DNA of 64,000 bases, taken from the NCBI GenBank assembly GCA_963169855.1, contig CAUJCN010000002.1, positions 620,001 to 684,000 of the forward strand, written 5' to 3'. How positions within the stretch are numbered: position 1 is the stretch's first letter; each line of letters starts with the position of its first letter. The notes under the pieces were generated by a model. That model ran no database searches. It saw only the letters and a list, made by a program, of their open reading frames with translations, and was not told where the DNA came from. The translations under genes were made by a program, and so were the position numbers. Below are positions 23,242 to 32,733 of the stretch, piece by piece. This stretch comes from Patescibacteria group bacterium (GTDB taxonomy: Bacteria; Patescibacteria; Dojkabacteria; J137).

Positions 23242-24237
23242 ATGAACAATGCGATCAGTGCAAGAAGAGAGCGACCACAATTTAAAAAAAGAAGACCTCA
23301 GAGGTTTAAAATTCCTAGGATCAAACTACCTTCTTCAAGTGGTTTGTACATTAAAATCTTAGTCTTTGCTATCATTTTTGGAATAGGATTCTTTCTGTAT
23401 CAAAGTGTAAAAATTCAGGGATATGTAGTTTACGGTAATAATAGAATCAACATTCCCAGCGAACTTGAGCAAATAAAGGGCGATAGTTTATTTTCAAATA
23501 TCGAAGCAAGATTCTTTCAGATCTTAGATCAAGATAGCGATAAAGTTGAGAATGTAAATATTGTTAAAAAAATTGGCGGACAGGTAATAATAGAGCTTAT
23601 AGAAAAATCTCCAAGAATAGCATATCTGGGAATGGATGGGATCGAACTTCTCGATGAAAACGGAGTAAATGTTGGAAGCTTAAACAATCAGAAATTCATA
23701 GAATTAGCGAATTACAATTTCTTCAATAGTTCAATTCAAAATATTGATGACGATAGAGTAGTGAGAAGATATTTAGATGTAAATGCAGATGTAGAAGGAG
23801 CTAAGCTTTGGGCTGATTTAACTACAGAAGAAAGACAAGCTTTTATAACTCAGCAGAAGGATTATTACATAGGTTTGTGGAATAACTTCATCACGACCCA
23901 AAAGGAGTTTTTCAACACTTCAAACTACAGAGATTTGAATATCGTTGTTAACAGAGTTTTAAATTCTCAGAATACAATAAAGCTTGATGCTCAGCTGATT
24001 CAATACGTTATTAACCTAAAAACATTCTTATCAAGGTATAATATAGATGTTAGTGAAATCAGGTACAAAGATATACTTTCATTCAGCTTTCTTACAACAA
24101 CTGGGAAAGAATTAATTTTCAGAAAGAACAAAGATTTTCAAATTTTAGAAGGCGAACTAGGAACTTTTTTGTCTAAAGTAGGGATCAATAATGGGTCAAC
24201 TTTTGATTTCAGGGGAGAAATAATTTCCGTAAAATAA
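23242..24237 (+). CDS. ftsQ: FtsQ-like division protein
   Basis: A 331-residue single-pass membrane protein: basic cytoplasmic N-terminus (RRERPQFKKRRPQR), membrane helix at about 38-52, then a POTRA-like domain (IQGYVVYGNNRINIPSELEQI, with VNIVKKIGGQVIIELIEKSPR) and a C-terminal extracytoplasmic part. FtsQ links the early FtsZ ring to the later wall-making proteins. Similarity is mainly in layout; the position right before ftsA and ftsZ is the main support. TAATAT (23230-23235) ends 6 nt before the ATG. Confidence 0.8.
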   Translation: MNNAISARRERPQFKKRRPQRFKIPRIKLPSSSGLYIKILVFAIIFGIGFFLYQSVKIQGYVVYGNNRINIPSELEQIKGDSLFSNIEARFFQILDQDSDKVENVNIVKKIGGQVIIELIEKSPRIAYLGMDGIELLDENGVNVGSLNNQKFIELANYNFFNSSIQNIDDDRVVRRYLDVNADVEGAKLWADLTTEERQAFITQQKDYYIGLWNNFITTQKEFFNTSNYRDLNIVVNRVLNSQNTIKLDAQLIQYVINLKTFLSRYNIDVSEIRYKDILSFSFLTTTGKELIFRKNKDFQILEGELGTFLSKVGINNGSTFDFRGEIISVK

Positions 24238-24341
24238 TTAACATTGTCCCTGAGATGGCTTATAATGGCTACTAACTAGTAATTTTTCCACTATCATAAT
24301 AAAATAGTATACAATTAAAATGTAAATCTTAAGAAAGAATT

Positions 24342-25685
24342 ATGGCGAATATAGTTACTGCAATTGATATCGGGTCGTTTAAGGTATGTGCAATCATAGC
24401 TGTTATTGACGATGAAGGTAAGGCAAAAGTTATCGGAGAAGCTTCGGTTCCTGCAAATGGAATTAAAAAAGGTGAAATTACAGGCATTGACGAAGCAACA
24501 AATTCAGTAGCAAATGTATTGAATGCTGCAGAAAGAATGGCAGGTTTAACTGTTTCTTCAGCCTACGTTACAATCAACGGAAAGCAAATCCTATCAAATA
24601 ATAATAGAGGAGTCGTGGCAGTTTCTGATGAAGAAATTTCAGAAGACGACGTTTTTAGAGCTTTAGAACAAGCAAGAACAGTATCTATCCCTAATACGAG
24701 AGAAATCATTCACTTAATTCCGAGGGAATTTGTTGTAGATCAGCAAACAGGAATCAAGGTTCCTATTGGAATGACAGGATCAAGATTAGAAGTAGACTCT
24801 CATATTATTTCTGTTCCAGTTACATCAAAGCACAACTTAGAAAAGTGTATGCAGATGATCGGTTTAAAGATCGATGGAATCGTATATACAGGATGGGCAG
24901 CTTCTCATTCAGTTCTGACACCTACAGAAAAAGAACTTGGAGTAATGCTTTTAGACTTTGGAGGTGGAACAGTTTCTATTACAACTTTTGTTGAAGACGA
25001 AGTCACCTATAGTACTTCAATTCCCTTTGGAGGTAATAATATTACAAGAGACTTGGCTGCAGGCTTAAGATTATCTTTAGAAGACGCTGAAAAAGTAAAG
25101 GTAAGCGCAAATGAGCTTTTCAAAAAAGCAGATTTTGTTCAATCAAAACAGAAAAAGAAACCTTCAGAAGATAAGAAGGTCGAAGCTGACGATGAAGAAA
25201 AAGCAGTTGATGGAGACGAGGAAGACAAGACAGATATTCTAGATGTTTCATCTTTAGAAATAGAAGGAATAAAAACAATTTCAAGAAAATTCTTTACAGA
25301 CATTGTTAGAGCAAGAGCACAAGAAATCTTTGAATTAGTAATGCAAAATGTAGAAGCTTCGGGTCATGACTTTAAGCTTCCGGCAGGAATCGTTATAACA
25401 GGAGGTTCTGCTCAAATTCCAGGGATTACAGCAATTGCAAAAGATGTATTTGGTGCTCCAGCAAGAGTGGGGACTCCAAGAGGTCTAGACGGCCTAGTAG
25501 AAGGGCTTTCTACACCATCATTTGCTGCAGCTCAAGGTCTATTAATCTACGCTCAAGGTGACGAAGTTGCTAGAGGAGATTCTGGTAAAATGATGGGCGG
25601 AGCAAGAAGAAAATCAACACCTGGAAAATCTGGAGATGGAATCTTTGGAAAGATTGGTGGATTATTCAAAAATATTCTTCCTTAA
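24342..25685 (+). CDS. ftsA: Cell division protein FtsA
   Basis: A 447-residue actin-like ATPase that ties FtsZ to the membrane. Visible: IDIGSFKVCAIIA phosphate 1 motif, the SHS2/1C region (SSAYVTINGKQI), MLLDFGGGTVSI phosphate 2, the adenosine motif IVITGGSAQIPG, and a C-terminal amphipathic helix (GIFGKIGGLFKNIL) for membrane binding. Between about 268 and 308 it has an unusual Lys/Asp/Glu-rich insertion. Several TATAAT-like sequences lie upstream; AAGAAAG precedes the ATG as a weak ribosome site. Confidence 0.96.
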   Translation: MANIVTAIDIGSFKVCAIIAVIDDEGKAKVIGEASVPANGIKKGEITGIDEATNSVANVLNAAERMAGLTVSSAYVTINGKQILSNNNRGVVAVSDEEISEDDVFRALEQARTVSIPNTREIIHLIPREFVVDQQTGIKVPIGMTGSRLEVDSHIISVPVTSKHNLEKCMQMIGLKIDGIVYTGWAASHSVLTPTEKELGVMLLDFGGGTVSITTFVEDEVTYSTSIPFGGNNITRDLAAGLRLSLEDAEKVKVSANELFKKADFVQSKQKKKPSEDKKVEADDEEKAVDGDEEDKTDILDVSSLEIEGIKTISRKFFTDIVRARAQEIFELVMQNVEASGHDFKLPAGIVITGGSAQIPGITAIAKDVFGAPARVGTPRGLDGLVEGLSTPSFAAAQGLLIYAQGDEVARGDSGKMMGGARRKSTPGKSGDGIFGKIGGLFKNILP

Positions 25686-25740
25686 AGTTCACACAGTCAT
25701 TGTATAAGTTATAGCAAACAGAGCAGCGAATCGTTAAGGT

Positions 25741-26070
25741 TTAGAGCAGAGCTTCGTCGTAAAAATCCTCTTCGCGTTTTTCTCTCTCAGCTTCAAGAAA
25801 GTCTTTAATTATCTTTAATCTGCATTCTCTGTCGGTAACAGTTGGGGGGATTAGTTTATTTAGATGTACGAGTAATCGTGTAATTCGCAATTTGTCACTT
25901 CCAGTGAATCTTTCTGGTAGATTGAAGAAAGTAAGGGTGTTGTTGATTAGAGATAACGCCTCGTGAGTATTCATTTTTGTGGTCGTAATTCTTTTCGCAA
26001 AATCTATTCGCATGTAATAATAAAGTAGCGCCAATTCCCTTTTTTCTAAAATTTCTGAATTACTAAACAT
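25741..26070 (-). CDS. Hypothetical protein (109 aa) between ftsA and ftsZ
   Basis: Not recognised. A charged, all-helical 109-residue protein with no membrane segment. It interrupts the usual ftsA-ftsZ adjacency on the opposite strand. The reverse frame has a normal codon pattern and an ATG start, but no clear -10 or ribosome site is seen. It may be a lineage-specific gene. Confidence 0.55.
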   Translation of the reverse strand: MFSNSEILEKRELALLYYYMRIDFAKRITTTKMNTHEALSLINNTLTFFNLPERFTGSDKLRITRLLVHLNKLIPPTVTDRECRLKIIKDFLEAEREKREEDFYDEALL

Positions 26071-26223
26071 AAATTTAATATTTTTTCGGAAAGAATCTTA
26101 CTATGAATCAAGTTTTGTATCAATATTTTAATCAATGTTGGTTGAAGGCTAAAATTTATTCACAGGAAAGTCTAATAATGAACAATCTTGTTACCCAGCT
26201 AGAGCCTTTTTAACTGAAATCTA

Positions 26224-26252
26224 TTGCAATTTCCACTTTTCTCTTATAGACT
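26224..26252 (+). promoter_or_regulatory. Probable ftsZ promoter
   Basis: TTGCAA (26224-26229) and TAGACT (26247-26252) are separated by 17 nt. The start point would give a leader of about 30 nt before the ftsZ ATG. Confidence 0.55.
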
Positions 26253-26287
26253 ATAGCTGTTAAATGTAAATTTTAATCTTGAATATT

Positions 26288-27409
26288 ATGTTAGTAAAAC
26301 CGCAGGCATCGTTAAATGCAAAGATAAAAGTAGTTGGAGTAGGTGGAGGAGGAAACAATGCTCTTAACACCATGATAACTGAGTACAATATCCCAGACGT
26401 TGAATTTATCGCGGTAAATACTGACGCACAAGCTTTGCAAAATTCCAAAGCTGATTTAAAACTTCGAATTGGTGAACAAATTACGAGAGGATTAGGCTCA
26501 GGAGGAAATCCAGTAATTGGAAGAAAAGCTGCAGAAGAAAGTGTAGATCAAATTCACGAGCACTTAGCTGGAGCAGACATGGTTTTCATTACTGCTGGAA
26601 TGGGAGGGGGAACTGGAACAGGCGCTGCACCAATCGTTGCAGGAATTGCTAAGAACTTAGGAGCTTTAACTGTTGGAGTTGTAACAAAACCTTTCTTCTT
26701 CGAAATGAAGAAAAGAATGGATTCAGCTGTAAAGGGAATTGAAGAATTAAGAGACAAGGTAGATACACTTATCGTTGTTCCTAATCAAAGATTATTAGAA
26801 ACTTTAGAAAAGAATGTAAGCTTCTACGAAGCAATGAAAAGTGCAGACGATGTCCTTGCTCAGGCTGTAAGAAGTATTGCAAACTTAATTACTCAAACAG
26901 GTTTAATCAACGTAGACTTTGCCGATGTTAAGTCAGTCATGGCTGATGGAGGAAGTGCGTTGATGGGGATCGGAATTGCGTCAGGAGAGAACAGAGCTGC
27001 AGAGGCTGCAAAACATGCTATAGAAAGTCCACTTCTAGAAGTTTCAATTGATGGAGCAAAGGGGGTTCTTTTCAACGTGATTGGAGGAAAGGACATGGGA
27101 ATGATGGAGATTTCTCAAGCTGCAGAAATTGTAAAAGAGAAAATTGCACCAGATGCTACATTCATTTTTGGAGCAAATATTGACCCTTCATACGAAGATA
27201 AAATCGAAGTTACTGTGTTAGCTACAGGATTCGATATTGACTACATTACTGGGGAATTCACAGCTCCTGGATTAACAAGATCAGTCGAAAATACATTAGA
27301 TCCTTCGAAGGTTGGACTAGGATTGAGAAAAGAACCAGTTAAGACACAGTCATCTTCACAGGATGATGATGAAATCGAATCTATGCCAAGTTTCTTAAGA
27401 AGAAAATAA
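26288..27409 (+). CDS. ftsZ: Cell division protein FtsZ
   Basis: A tubulin-like GTPase forming the division ring. Key parts: KVVGVGGGGNNALN (T1), AVNTDAQAL, the T4 tubulin signature GGGTGTGAAP, the T7 loop NVDFADVKSVM with the catalytic Asp, and the conserved C-terminal peptide ESMPSFLRRK that binds FtsA. The start is placed at ATG 26288 (MLVKPQASLNAKI); a TTG three codons upstream is less likely. The short Asp/Glu-rich linker is normal. An intrinsic terminator follows. Confidence 0.98.
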   Translation: MLVKPQASLNAKIKVVGVGGGGNNALNTMITEYNIPDVEFIAVNTDAQALQNSKADLKLRIGEQITRGLGSGGNPVIGRKAAEESVDQIHEHLAGADMVFITAGMGGGTGTGAAPIVAGIAKNLGALTVGVVTKPFFFEMKKRMDSAVKGIEELRDKVDTLIVVPNQRLLETLEKNVSFYEAMKSADDVLAQAVRSIANLITQTGLINVDFADVKSVMADGGSALMGIGIASGENRAAEAAKHAIESPLLEVSIDGAKGVLFNVIGGKDMGMMEISQAAEIVKEKIAPDATFIFGANIDPSYEDKIEVTVLATGFDIDYITGEFTAPGLTRSVENTLDPSKVGLGLRKEPVKTQSSSQDDDEIESMPSFLRRK

Positions 27410-27444
27410 GAAAGAAAGACTAAAAATTGAAAAGATGAAAGACG

Positions 27445-27471
27445 AAATCTCAGGTAAAACTGAGATTTTTT
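27445..27471 (+). terminator. Intrinsic terminator after ftsZ
   Basis: AAATCTCAG pairs with CTGAGATTT (loop GTAAAA) followed by Ts, 35 nt after the ftsZ stop. Confidence 0.9.
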
Positions 27472-27639
27472 ATTGCGTGTTTTGAATACGTTTGGGTAAT
27501 TTAAAGATAATGGCACACGCTGGAGATAAGTTACTAGTCAGCGTATTGTCAACAAGATTCCTGTGGGGGAACGAAGTACGCTTCTTACTTTTGGATCTTT
27601 TAACCTTTAACCTTTTATACTTTACAGCCGAAGGCTGGC

Positions 27640-28533
27640 TTATACTTCTCTTGCAATAGCAACGTATCTTTGAGAATTGTTTCCTGCAGGGTAGCAAGTG
27701 AATAGAGTAAGAGTTCTTTTTCCTTGAGTTCCTGTAATAATCGAAGTATCTGTAGGATTTACGATCTTACTTTTGAACATTTTATAGTTGAAAGTTTGTC
27801 CTTCTATTTCTATTGAAATTGCATCTCCAACTTTTAGCTCAGGAAGAAAAGTGAAAGCTACGTAAGGATCAGTTCTCTGTGGATTGTAGAGTGGGGCTGC
27901 ACTGTGTCCGTAAACTACCATGTTATTTTTTACATCAGAAATCGGAAGTCCAGTTCCCTGAAAGTGAGCTAACTGAGTCTGTAAAACTTGGTTGTAAACA
28001 GATTCAGTTGTACTTTCAACGTTCGATTGAACAGGTAATCGGTTAATTCCTAAAGAAGGAATAGAAATATAGAAAGTTCCATGGAAATTTCTACTGATGG
28101 TATCGTCTTGAAGAACGTGCTGATCAAGCGCATTCTGAATTAATTCAGAAAGTCCTGAAGGATTTGAAACAAATTCGGTGTTTACGATGTATGAATCAGC
28201 GACAGGAGTGATATTACCTTGGTTCAGGTAGCCATAATTAACTTCCACCATTTGCTTAATTTCTGGGAAAAACTGTTGATAAATGAAGTAAACTCCAGCA
28301 ACAACTAGGATTCCTGGAACTAAAATTCCTGTTAGGGCAGATAATGATGTAAGCTCTTTGAGAGAATGGTATACAGATGTTAAAATACTACCTAAAGTTA
28401 ACGAACTTTTTTTTGTAGTGCTTGGACTATTTGAATATAGCCTGTAGTTAATCTCGTCGAGAGCTGAGTAGCCGACAGAGGCCGTATTTTTTCGGTAGGT
28501 ATACAAGTTCATAGTTAAAAGTGCTACTACCAT
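27640..28533 (-). CDS. Sortase family transpeptidase
   Basis: A 297-residue sortase. A cytoplasmic N-terminus and one membrane helix (about 65-87) precede the sortase beta-barrel. Catalytic residues: His in VVYGHSAAP (about 210), Cys in TLFTCYPAG (about 280) and Arg in SQRYVA. The TLFTC motif is the standard sortase signature. It would attach proteins to the envelope or to each other. No protein with a clear LPXTG-type tail is in the window. The start could also be ATG 28512. It is divergent from rpoD with only 21 bp between the two starts. Confidence 0.88.
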   Translation of the reverse strand: MVVALLTMNLYTYRKNTASVGYSALDEINYRLYSNSPSTTKKSSLTLGSILTSVYHSLKELTSLSALTGILVPGILVVAGVYFIYQQFFPEIKQMVEVNYGYLNQGNITPVADSYIVNTEFVSNPSGLSELIQNALDQHVLQDDTISRNFHGTFYISIPSLGINRLPVQSNVESTTESVYNQVLQTQLAHFQGTGLPISDVKNNMVVYGHSAAPLYNPQRTDPYVAFTFLPELKVGDAISIEIEGQTFNYKMFKSKIVNPTDTSIITGTQGKRTLTLFTCYPAGNNSQRYVAIAREV

Positions 28534-28554
28534 AATATTTGTTATTGCTAATAA

Positions 28555-29829
28555 ATGTCAATATCCTCAGAAGCTAAAGAGAAGGTAAAGTCATTACTGA
28601 CATTGGGGAAAAAGCAGGGATACCTAACGTACGACGACATTCTAGATCAATTTAATGATATCGAAGATAATCTTCAATTATTGGATTACATAGTAACAAC
28701 TCTACAAGAAGATGAAATTGAAATAATCGAACCTAACGAAGCCGACGAATTTGGAGGTTCAGCAGGAGGTTCAAAGATGACTTTTGAAGAGAAAATCAGA
28801 ATCCTTAAGCAGATCAAGTCTCATGTTAGTACAGACCCAATTAGAGCTTATTTGCATGAAATTGGAAAGATCCCATTGTTGAGTGCAGAAGAAGAAGTGA
28901 TTCTTGCAAAAAGAATGGAAGATTCAGATAAAGAATTGTGGGGTGTAATTAAGAAACTTGCAGATGAAGATGTAGATCCTGTTTACGAGAAAGCAGCGAA
29001 ATTAATAAAAGCAAACAATTTTAAAAACTCAACAGTTGTAGCTGCTAAAAGAAGAATCGCAGAAAAAGACAGAAAATATCAGAATAAAGTAATATCAACA
29101 GGGCTGGAAGCTGAAACACTTCTAACAACCGCAAACTTAAGACTGGTTGTATCTATCGCTAAGAACTATCTAAAAAGAGGCCTAGACCTTCTAGATTTGA
29201 TTCAGGAAGGAAACTTGGGTCTTATGAAAGCTGTTGATAAGTTTGAATACCGAAAAGGTTTCAAATTCTCTACATACGCAACTTGGTGGATTAGACAAGC
29301 TATTACTAGAGCTATTGCTGACCAGGCAAGAACAATCAGAGTTCCTGTTCACATGATTGAAACTATTAACAAGCTAAGTAAAGTTTCAGCTCAGTTAGCA
29401 TCTAAGTTGGGTAGAAAGCCAACAACTCAAGAAATTGCTGAAGAAATGAAGCTTGGGGTTGATAAAGTTAATGAGATCATAAAAATTGCTCAGAAGCCAC
29501 AATCGCTTGAGGCACCAATCAGTGACGACCCAGAAAGTAGTAGTTTAGCAGAAATTATCCCTGATGATTTCACAGCTTCCCCTCAAGAAATGTCTACTTG
29601 GTCATATCTAAAGAAACAGATCAATGATATTCTTTCAACACTATCGGACAGAGAAAGAAAGGTTCTTGAATTACGGTTTGGGTTAAGGGATGGGGTAGCT
29701 AGAACCCTTGAAGAAGTTGGGCACGAATTCAACGTTACAAGAGAGAGAATTAGACAAATCGAGGCTAAAGCTTTAAGAAGAATGAAGAGTGATGAAATCG
29801 CTCAAGCTCTTAAAGACTACCTAAACTAA
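28555..29829 (+). CDS. rpoD: Primary RNA polymerase sigma factor (sigma-70)
   Basis: A 424-residue housekeeping sigma factor. A region 1.1-like N-terminus is followed by an acidic linker, region 1.2 (DPIRAYLHEIGKIPLLSAEEE), regions 2.1-2.4 (LLDLIQEGNLGLMKAVDKFEY, then FSTYATWWIRQAITRAI), region 3 (PVHMIETINKL) and region 4 (RERKVLELRFGL and VTRERIRQIEAKALRRM). Region 2.4 explains the TATAAT-like -10 boxes across the window. A possible promoter, TTCATA-17-CATAAT, lies in the divergent gap and the start of the sortase gene. Confidence 0.97.
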   Translation: MSISSEAKEKVKSLLTLGKKQGYLTYDDILDQFNDIEDNLQLLDYIVTTLQEDEIEIIEPNEADEFGGSAGGSKMTFEEKIRILKQIKSHVSTDPIRAYLHEIGKIPLLSAEEEVILAKRMEDSDKELWGVIKKLADEDVDPVYEKAAKLIKANNFKNSTVVAAKRRIAEKDRKYQNKVISTGLEAETLLTTANLRLVVSIAKNYLKRGLDLLDLIQEGNLGLMKAVDKFEYRKGFKFSTYATWWIRQAITRAIADQARTIRVPVHMIETINKLSKVSAQLASKLGRKPTTQEIAEEMKLGVDKVNEIIKIAQKPQSLEAPISDDPESSSLAEIIPDDFTASPQEMSTWSYLKKQINDILSTLSDRERKVLELRFGLRDGVARTLEEVGHEFNVTRERIRQIEAKALRRMKSDEIAQALKDYLN

Positions 29830-29877
29830 AATCAGAAGAATAAAGCTAGAAGCTCGAAAACAGCTGCTAGCTTTAGA

Positions 29878-29914
29878 AATCCCTGCGTGTTTCTAACGAG
29901 GCATGCGGGGATTA
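29878..29914 (+). terminator. Terminator after rpoD
   Basis: AATCCCTGCGTG pairs with CATGCGGGGATT (12 bp with G-U pairs), followed by ATTTCTTTT. Located 48 nt after the rpoD stop. Confidence 0.8.
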
Positions 29915-30008
29915 TTTCTTTTACCTTTGATTTTTCTGCTTTTCAATTTAAACTGTGTATTAGTTTATTTCTAACTTAGATCTTCGGATCTTCAAATATT
30001 TATAACTT

Positions 30009-30812
30009 ATGTCAAAGAAGAAAAGATTTATTCCTTGGATCGAACAATCAAAATTCGATTTGAAAGCAGCAAGGATTTCTATGGAAGCTGGCTATTATGA
30101 ATGGGCTTGTTATCAATCAGTTCAGTCAGTTGAGAAAGCTCTAAAGGCAGTTGTTGTCCATGCTGGGTGGGTTCCGCCCAAGACACATAAGCTAGGGGTT
30201 TTGGTTAGCATGGCAAATAAAGCTAATCACTTATTCCAAGAGGTTAAATTCAACTTTAGAAAACTTGAATCCTATACATTTATTTCTAGATATCCATTCG
30301 TTTTCCCAAACAAAGGAGCCGAAGCGCCCCATACAATTTTGGAATATAGAGACGGGGAGACATGCATTGCTATTGCGGAAGAACTAATTTATAAAATAAA
30401 CGAATTCATCAATCAGAACAAAACTGATGGAGAGATTAATATAGATATGGAAAGATATTATTATTCAGAATCTGAGACTGATGCAAGAGTAGAGGAATCT
30501 GTTGGCAAAATCATCGCACAAAACGAAATCCAGGTATCTAAGATCATCTTGTTCGGAAGTTTTGCTAGAAATAGACAATCACCAAGAATGAGCACTATGG
30601 ATCTTTTGATAATCGGTGAAACATCTATGAGCTTTATTGATCGAATGACATATATTCGAGAAATTACGAAAGGTGGAGAGCCAATTATCGAACCTATCGT
30701 TTACACCCAATCAGAATTTCAAAACATGCTCGAAGATGAGGGGGAAGGCTTCTTAGAATCAGCTATTAATGAAGGAAAAGTGGTCTGGGAGAAGAATCAG
30801 ATCGTTAATTAG
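30009..30812 (+). CDS. HEPN-nucleotidyltransferase (MNT) fusion protein
   Basis: A 267-residue protein joining two domains usually made by separate toxin-antitoxin genes. Residues about 8-135 are a HEPN domain (WIEQSKFDLKAARISMEAG, SVQSVEKALKA, KTHKLGVL, SRYPFVFP). Residues about 150-260 are a minimal nucleotidyltransferase (KIILFGSFARNRQSP, then STMDLLIIGE). The usual acidic pair S-D-x-D is S-T-M-D here, so the first catalytic Asp is lost. HEPN domains are often RNases that the MNT partner inactivates by AMP transfer. The fusion and the lost Asp suggest a self-contained or inactive form. Confidence 0.85.
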   Translation: MSKKKRFIPWIEQSKFDLKAARISMEAGYYEWACYQSVQSVEKALKAVVVHAGWVPPKTHKLGVLVSMANKANHLFQEVKFNFRKLESYTFISRYPFVFPNKGAEAPHTILEYRDGETCIAIAEELIYKINEFINQNKTDGEINIDMERYYYSESETDARVEESVGKIIAQNEIQVSKIILFGSFARNRQSPRMSTMDLLIIGETSMSFIDRMTYIREITKGGEPIIEPIVYTQSEFQNMLEDEGEGFLESAINEGKVVWEKNQIVN

Positions 30813-30842
30813 AATTATCAGAGTTCCCTTCTTCATCAGCAA

Positions 30843-31018
30843 ATCCCCACTTTCGTGGGGATCAATATTCTTTTTGGAGACACCAGCTTTCGTTGGATAA
30901 ATATCTATTAATTTCAAACTTTCATGAAATTGATAGTTAAAGCTAAAATCCCGATTTACATCGGGATAAAAGGATTCTGAACTTTTAGCAGCGATTTGCC
31001 TGCTAGAAATAAGAATCC
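30843..31018. terminator. Array of five hairpins between convergent genes
   Basis: Consecutive hairpins: ATCCCCAC/GTGGGGAT with loop TTTC (30843-30862, then T-rich); CCAGC/GTTGG with loop TTTC (30883-30896); AATTTCA/TGAAATT (30910-30931); ATCCCGAT/ATCGGGAT with loop TTAC (30948-30967); and GGATTCT/AGAATCC enclosing TAGCAG/CTGCTA (30972-31018). Different arms but similar small loops. They lie between the HEPN-MNT gene and the rny stop, so they likely end both transcripts. Confidence 0.75.
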
Positions 31019-31021
31019 CAG

Positions 31022-32554
31022 TTACTTAGCTTCTTGGACTTCTCTTGTTTCCCTAATGCAGGTAACCTTAATTACTCCTGGATAATTCTGAGTAGCCTCG
31101 ATTTCCTTTGCAATATTGAATGCCATTACTTTAGTATCTTCATCATTAGCTTCATGAGGATTAACAATAACTCTGATTTCTCTTCCTGCGTAGATAGCAA
31201 ATGATTCCTTAACACCTTTTTGCTTGTTAGCAATATCTTCTAATGCTCTAATTCTCTTTACGTAGTCTTCGTAGTTTTCAACTCTAGCTCCAGGTCTAGC
31301 TCCAGAGATAGCATCTGCGATTCTAACGATTTCAGCTTCTACACACTTAGCATCGATATCATAGTGGTGAGCCTCGATAGCGTTAATCAAGCTGTCATTC
31401 TTGTAGTATTTTCTAGCCAACTCAGCAGAAATGTGGTGATGTTGTTTTCCTTCTTCAGGAGCAACTTTTCCAATGTCGTGTAGTAAACAAGCAAGTTTAG
31501 CTGTTCTAATGTCAGCTCTAAGTTCCTTTGCTAATACTTCAGCGATCTTAACCATCTCCAAAGTGTGTTTTACTAAGTTCTGTCCGTAGCTGAATCTGTA
31601 CTTAAATCGACCTAAAAGCATGATAATTTCATTCGGAAGATCGTTGAAGCCAGTTTCATAAGCCATGTCTTCTCCAGTCTTTTTAATAACCTTTAGAAGA
31701 TCTTTCTTTACTTTATCAACTGTTTCTTCGATAGATCCTGGGTGAACTCTTCCGTCAGAAAGTAATTTGTTTAGCGTTAAAGCTGCAACTTCTCTTCTGA
31801 TAGGGTCAAAACAAGAGATTGTAACTTGATTTGGTGTCTCGTCAACAATTAAATCAACTCCTGTAAGTTTTTCGAAAGTTCGGATATTTCTTCCTTGTTT
31901 ACCGATGATTTTGCTTTTTAAAGTCTCATCATCAATTGTAATAGTAGTGGTAGTAGTTTCTGCTACATAGTCTGTAGCTGCAGAAGACATTGCTTCAACC
32001 AATAGGTCTTTTGCTTTATCATCAGCCTTTTGGGATACCTGTAGCTCAGATTCTCTGATCTTCTTTGCCATCCAGTCACTAAGCTCAATCTCAATTTCAG
32101 ATTTTAGTTTAGTTTCTGCTTCTTCTCGAGTCATTTTTGAAACAGATTCTATTTCTTTCAATAGATCATCTCTCTTAGAATCGATATCTTGTTTAGCAGC
32201 AAGTAATTCTCCTTCTTTCTTATCAAGCTGATTTAGTCTTGTTTCAATTGAAGTAGTTCGTTCGATCAGATTCTTTTCTCTGTCGTTCAGCAGTTTTTCT
32301 TGCTGTTGTAAGTGCTGTCTTGTTGAGCTAAGCGAAGCCTGTGCTTTTGATTCAATCTCTAAAGCTTTCTTTTCAGCTTCGATGATTTTTTCTGAGGCAA
32401 TTCGGCTAGCTTTCTCGATAGCTTCTTGTTCTGACATTTGAGGTACAACAACACTCTGTGCAACAGGTGCGTTGTTCTTTTTTCTCATCTGAGAGTAGAG
32501 CATGAAGCCTAAGATAGCGATGATTACAAGTGCAAGAAGAATTAAAATTTCCAT
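31022..32554 (-). CDS. rny: Ribonuclease Y
   Basis: A 510-residue membrane-anchored endoribonuclease that starts mRNA decay. Layout is canonical: membrane helix (about 3-20), long coiled coil (about 40-180), KH domain (IIGKQGRNIRTFEKLTGVDL), and HD domain (LACLLHDIGKV, then HHHISAELARKYY). AGGTG lies 4 nt before the ATG. The roughly 180-nt upstream region (32555-32733) holds two small hairpins, GATCC/GGATC and AGTGC/GCGCT followed by six Ts on the plus strand, and no gene I can support. Confidence 0.97.
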   Translation of the reverse strand: MEILILLALVIIAILGFMLYSQMRKKNNAPVAQSVVVPQMSEQEAIEKASRIASEKIIEAEKKALEIESKAQASLSSTRQHLQQQEKLLNDREKNLIERTTSIETRLNQLDKKEGELLAAKQDIDSKRDDLLKEIESVSKMTREEAETKLKSEIEIELSDWMAKKIRESELQVSQKADDKAKDLLVEAMSSAATDYVAETTTTTITIDDETLKSKIIGKQGRNIRTFEKLTGVDLIVDETPNQVTISCFDPIRREVAALTLNKLLSDGRVHPGSIEETVDKVKKDLLKVIKKTGEDMAYETGFNDLPNEIIMLLGRFKYRFSYGQNLVKHTLEMVKIAEVLAKELRADIRTAKLACLLHDIGKVAPEEGKQHHHISAELARKYYKNDSLINAIEAHHYDIDAKCVEAEIVRIADAISGARPGARVENYEDYVKRIRALEDIANKQKGVKESFAIYAGREIRVIVNPHEANDEDTKVMAFNIAKEIEATQNYPGVIKVTCIRETREVQEAK

Positions 32555-32733
32555 AAAACACCTAATAATAAGTATGTTTATGAAAATCCGTCAAAAAGTG
32601 GATCCGAGTGTATGGATCTTAAACACCAGTGCTAGGCGCTTTTTTATTATCTGTTAATAAATTTTCAAATATAAATCTATTATTAGTCACTTAATTGGTT
32701 CAGATTTTCATTAATAATTGGATTATATCACAA

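Noticed and set aside
4773..32640. CCAGTGCT seen at about 4776, 13038 and 32625
   Set aside because: Only eight bases are shared and the contexts differ; chance is a sufficient explanation.
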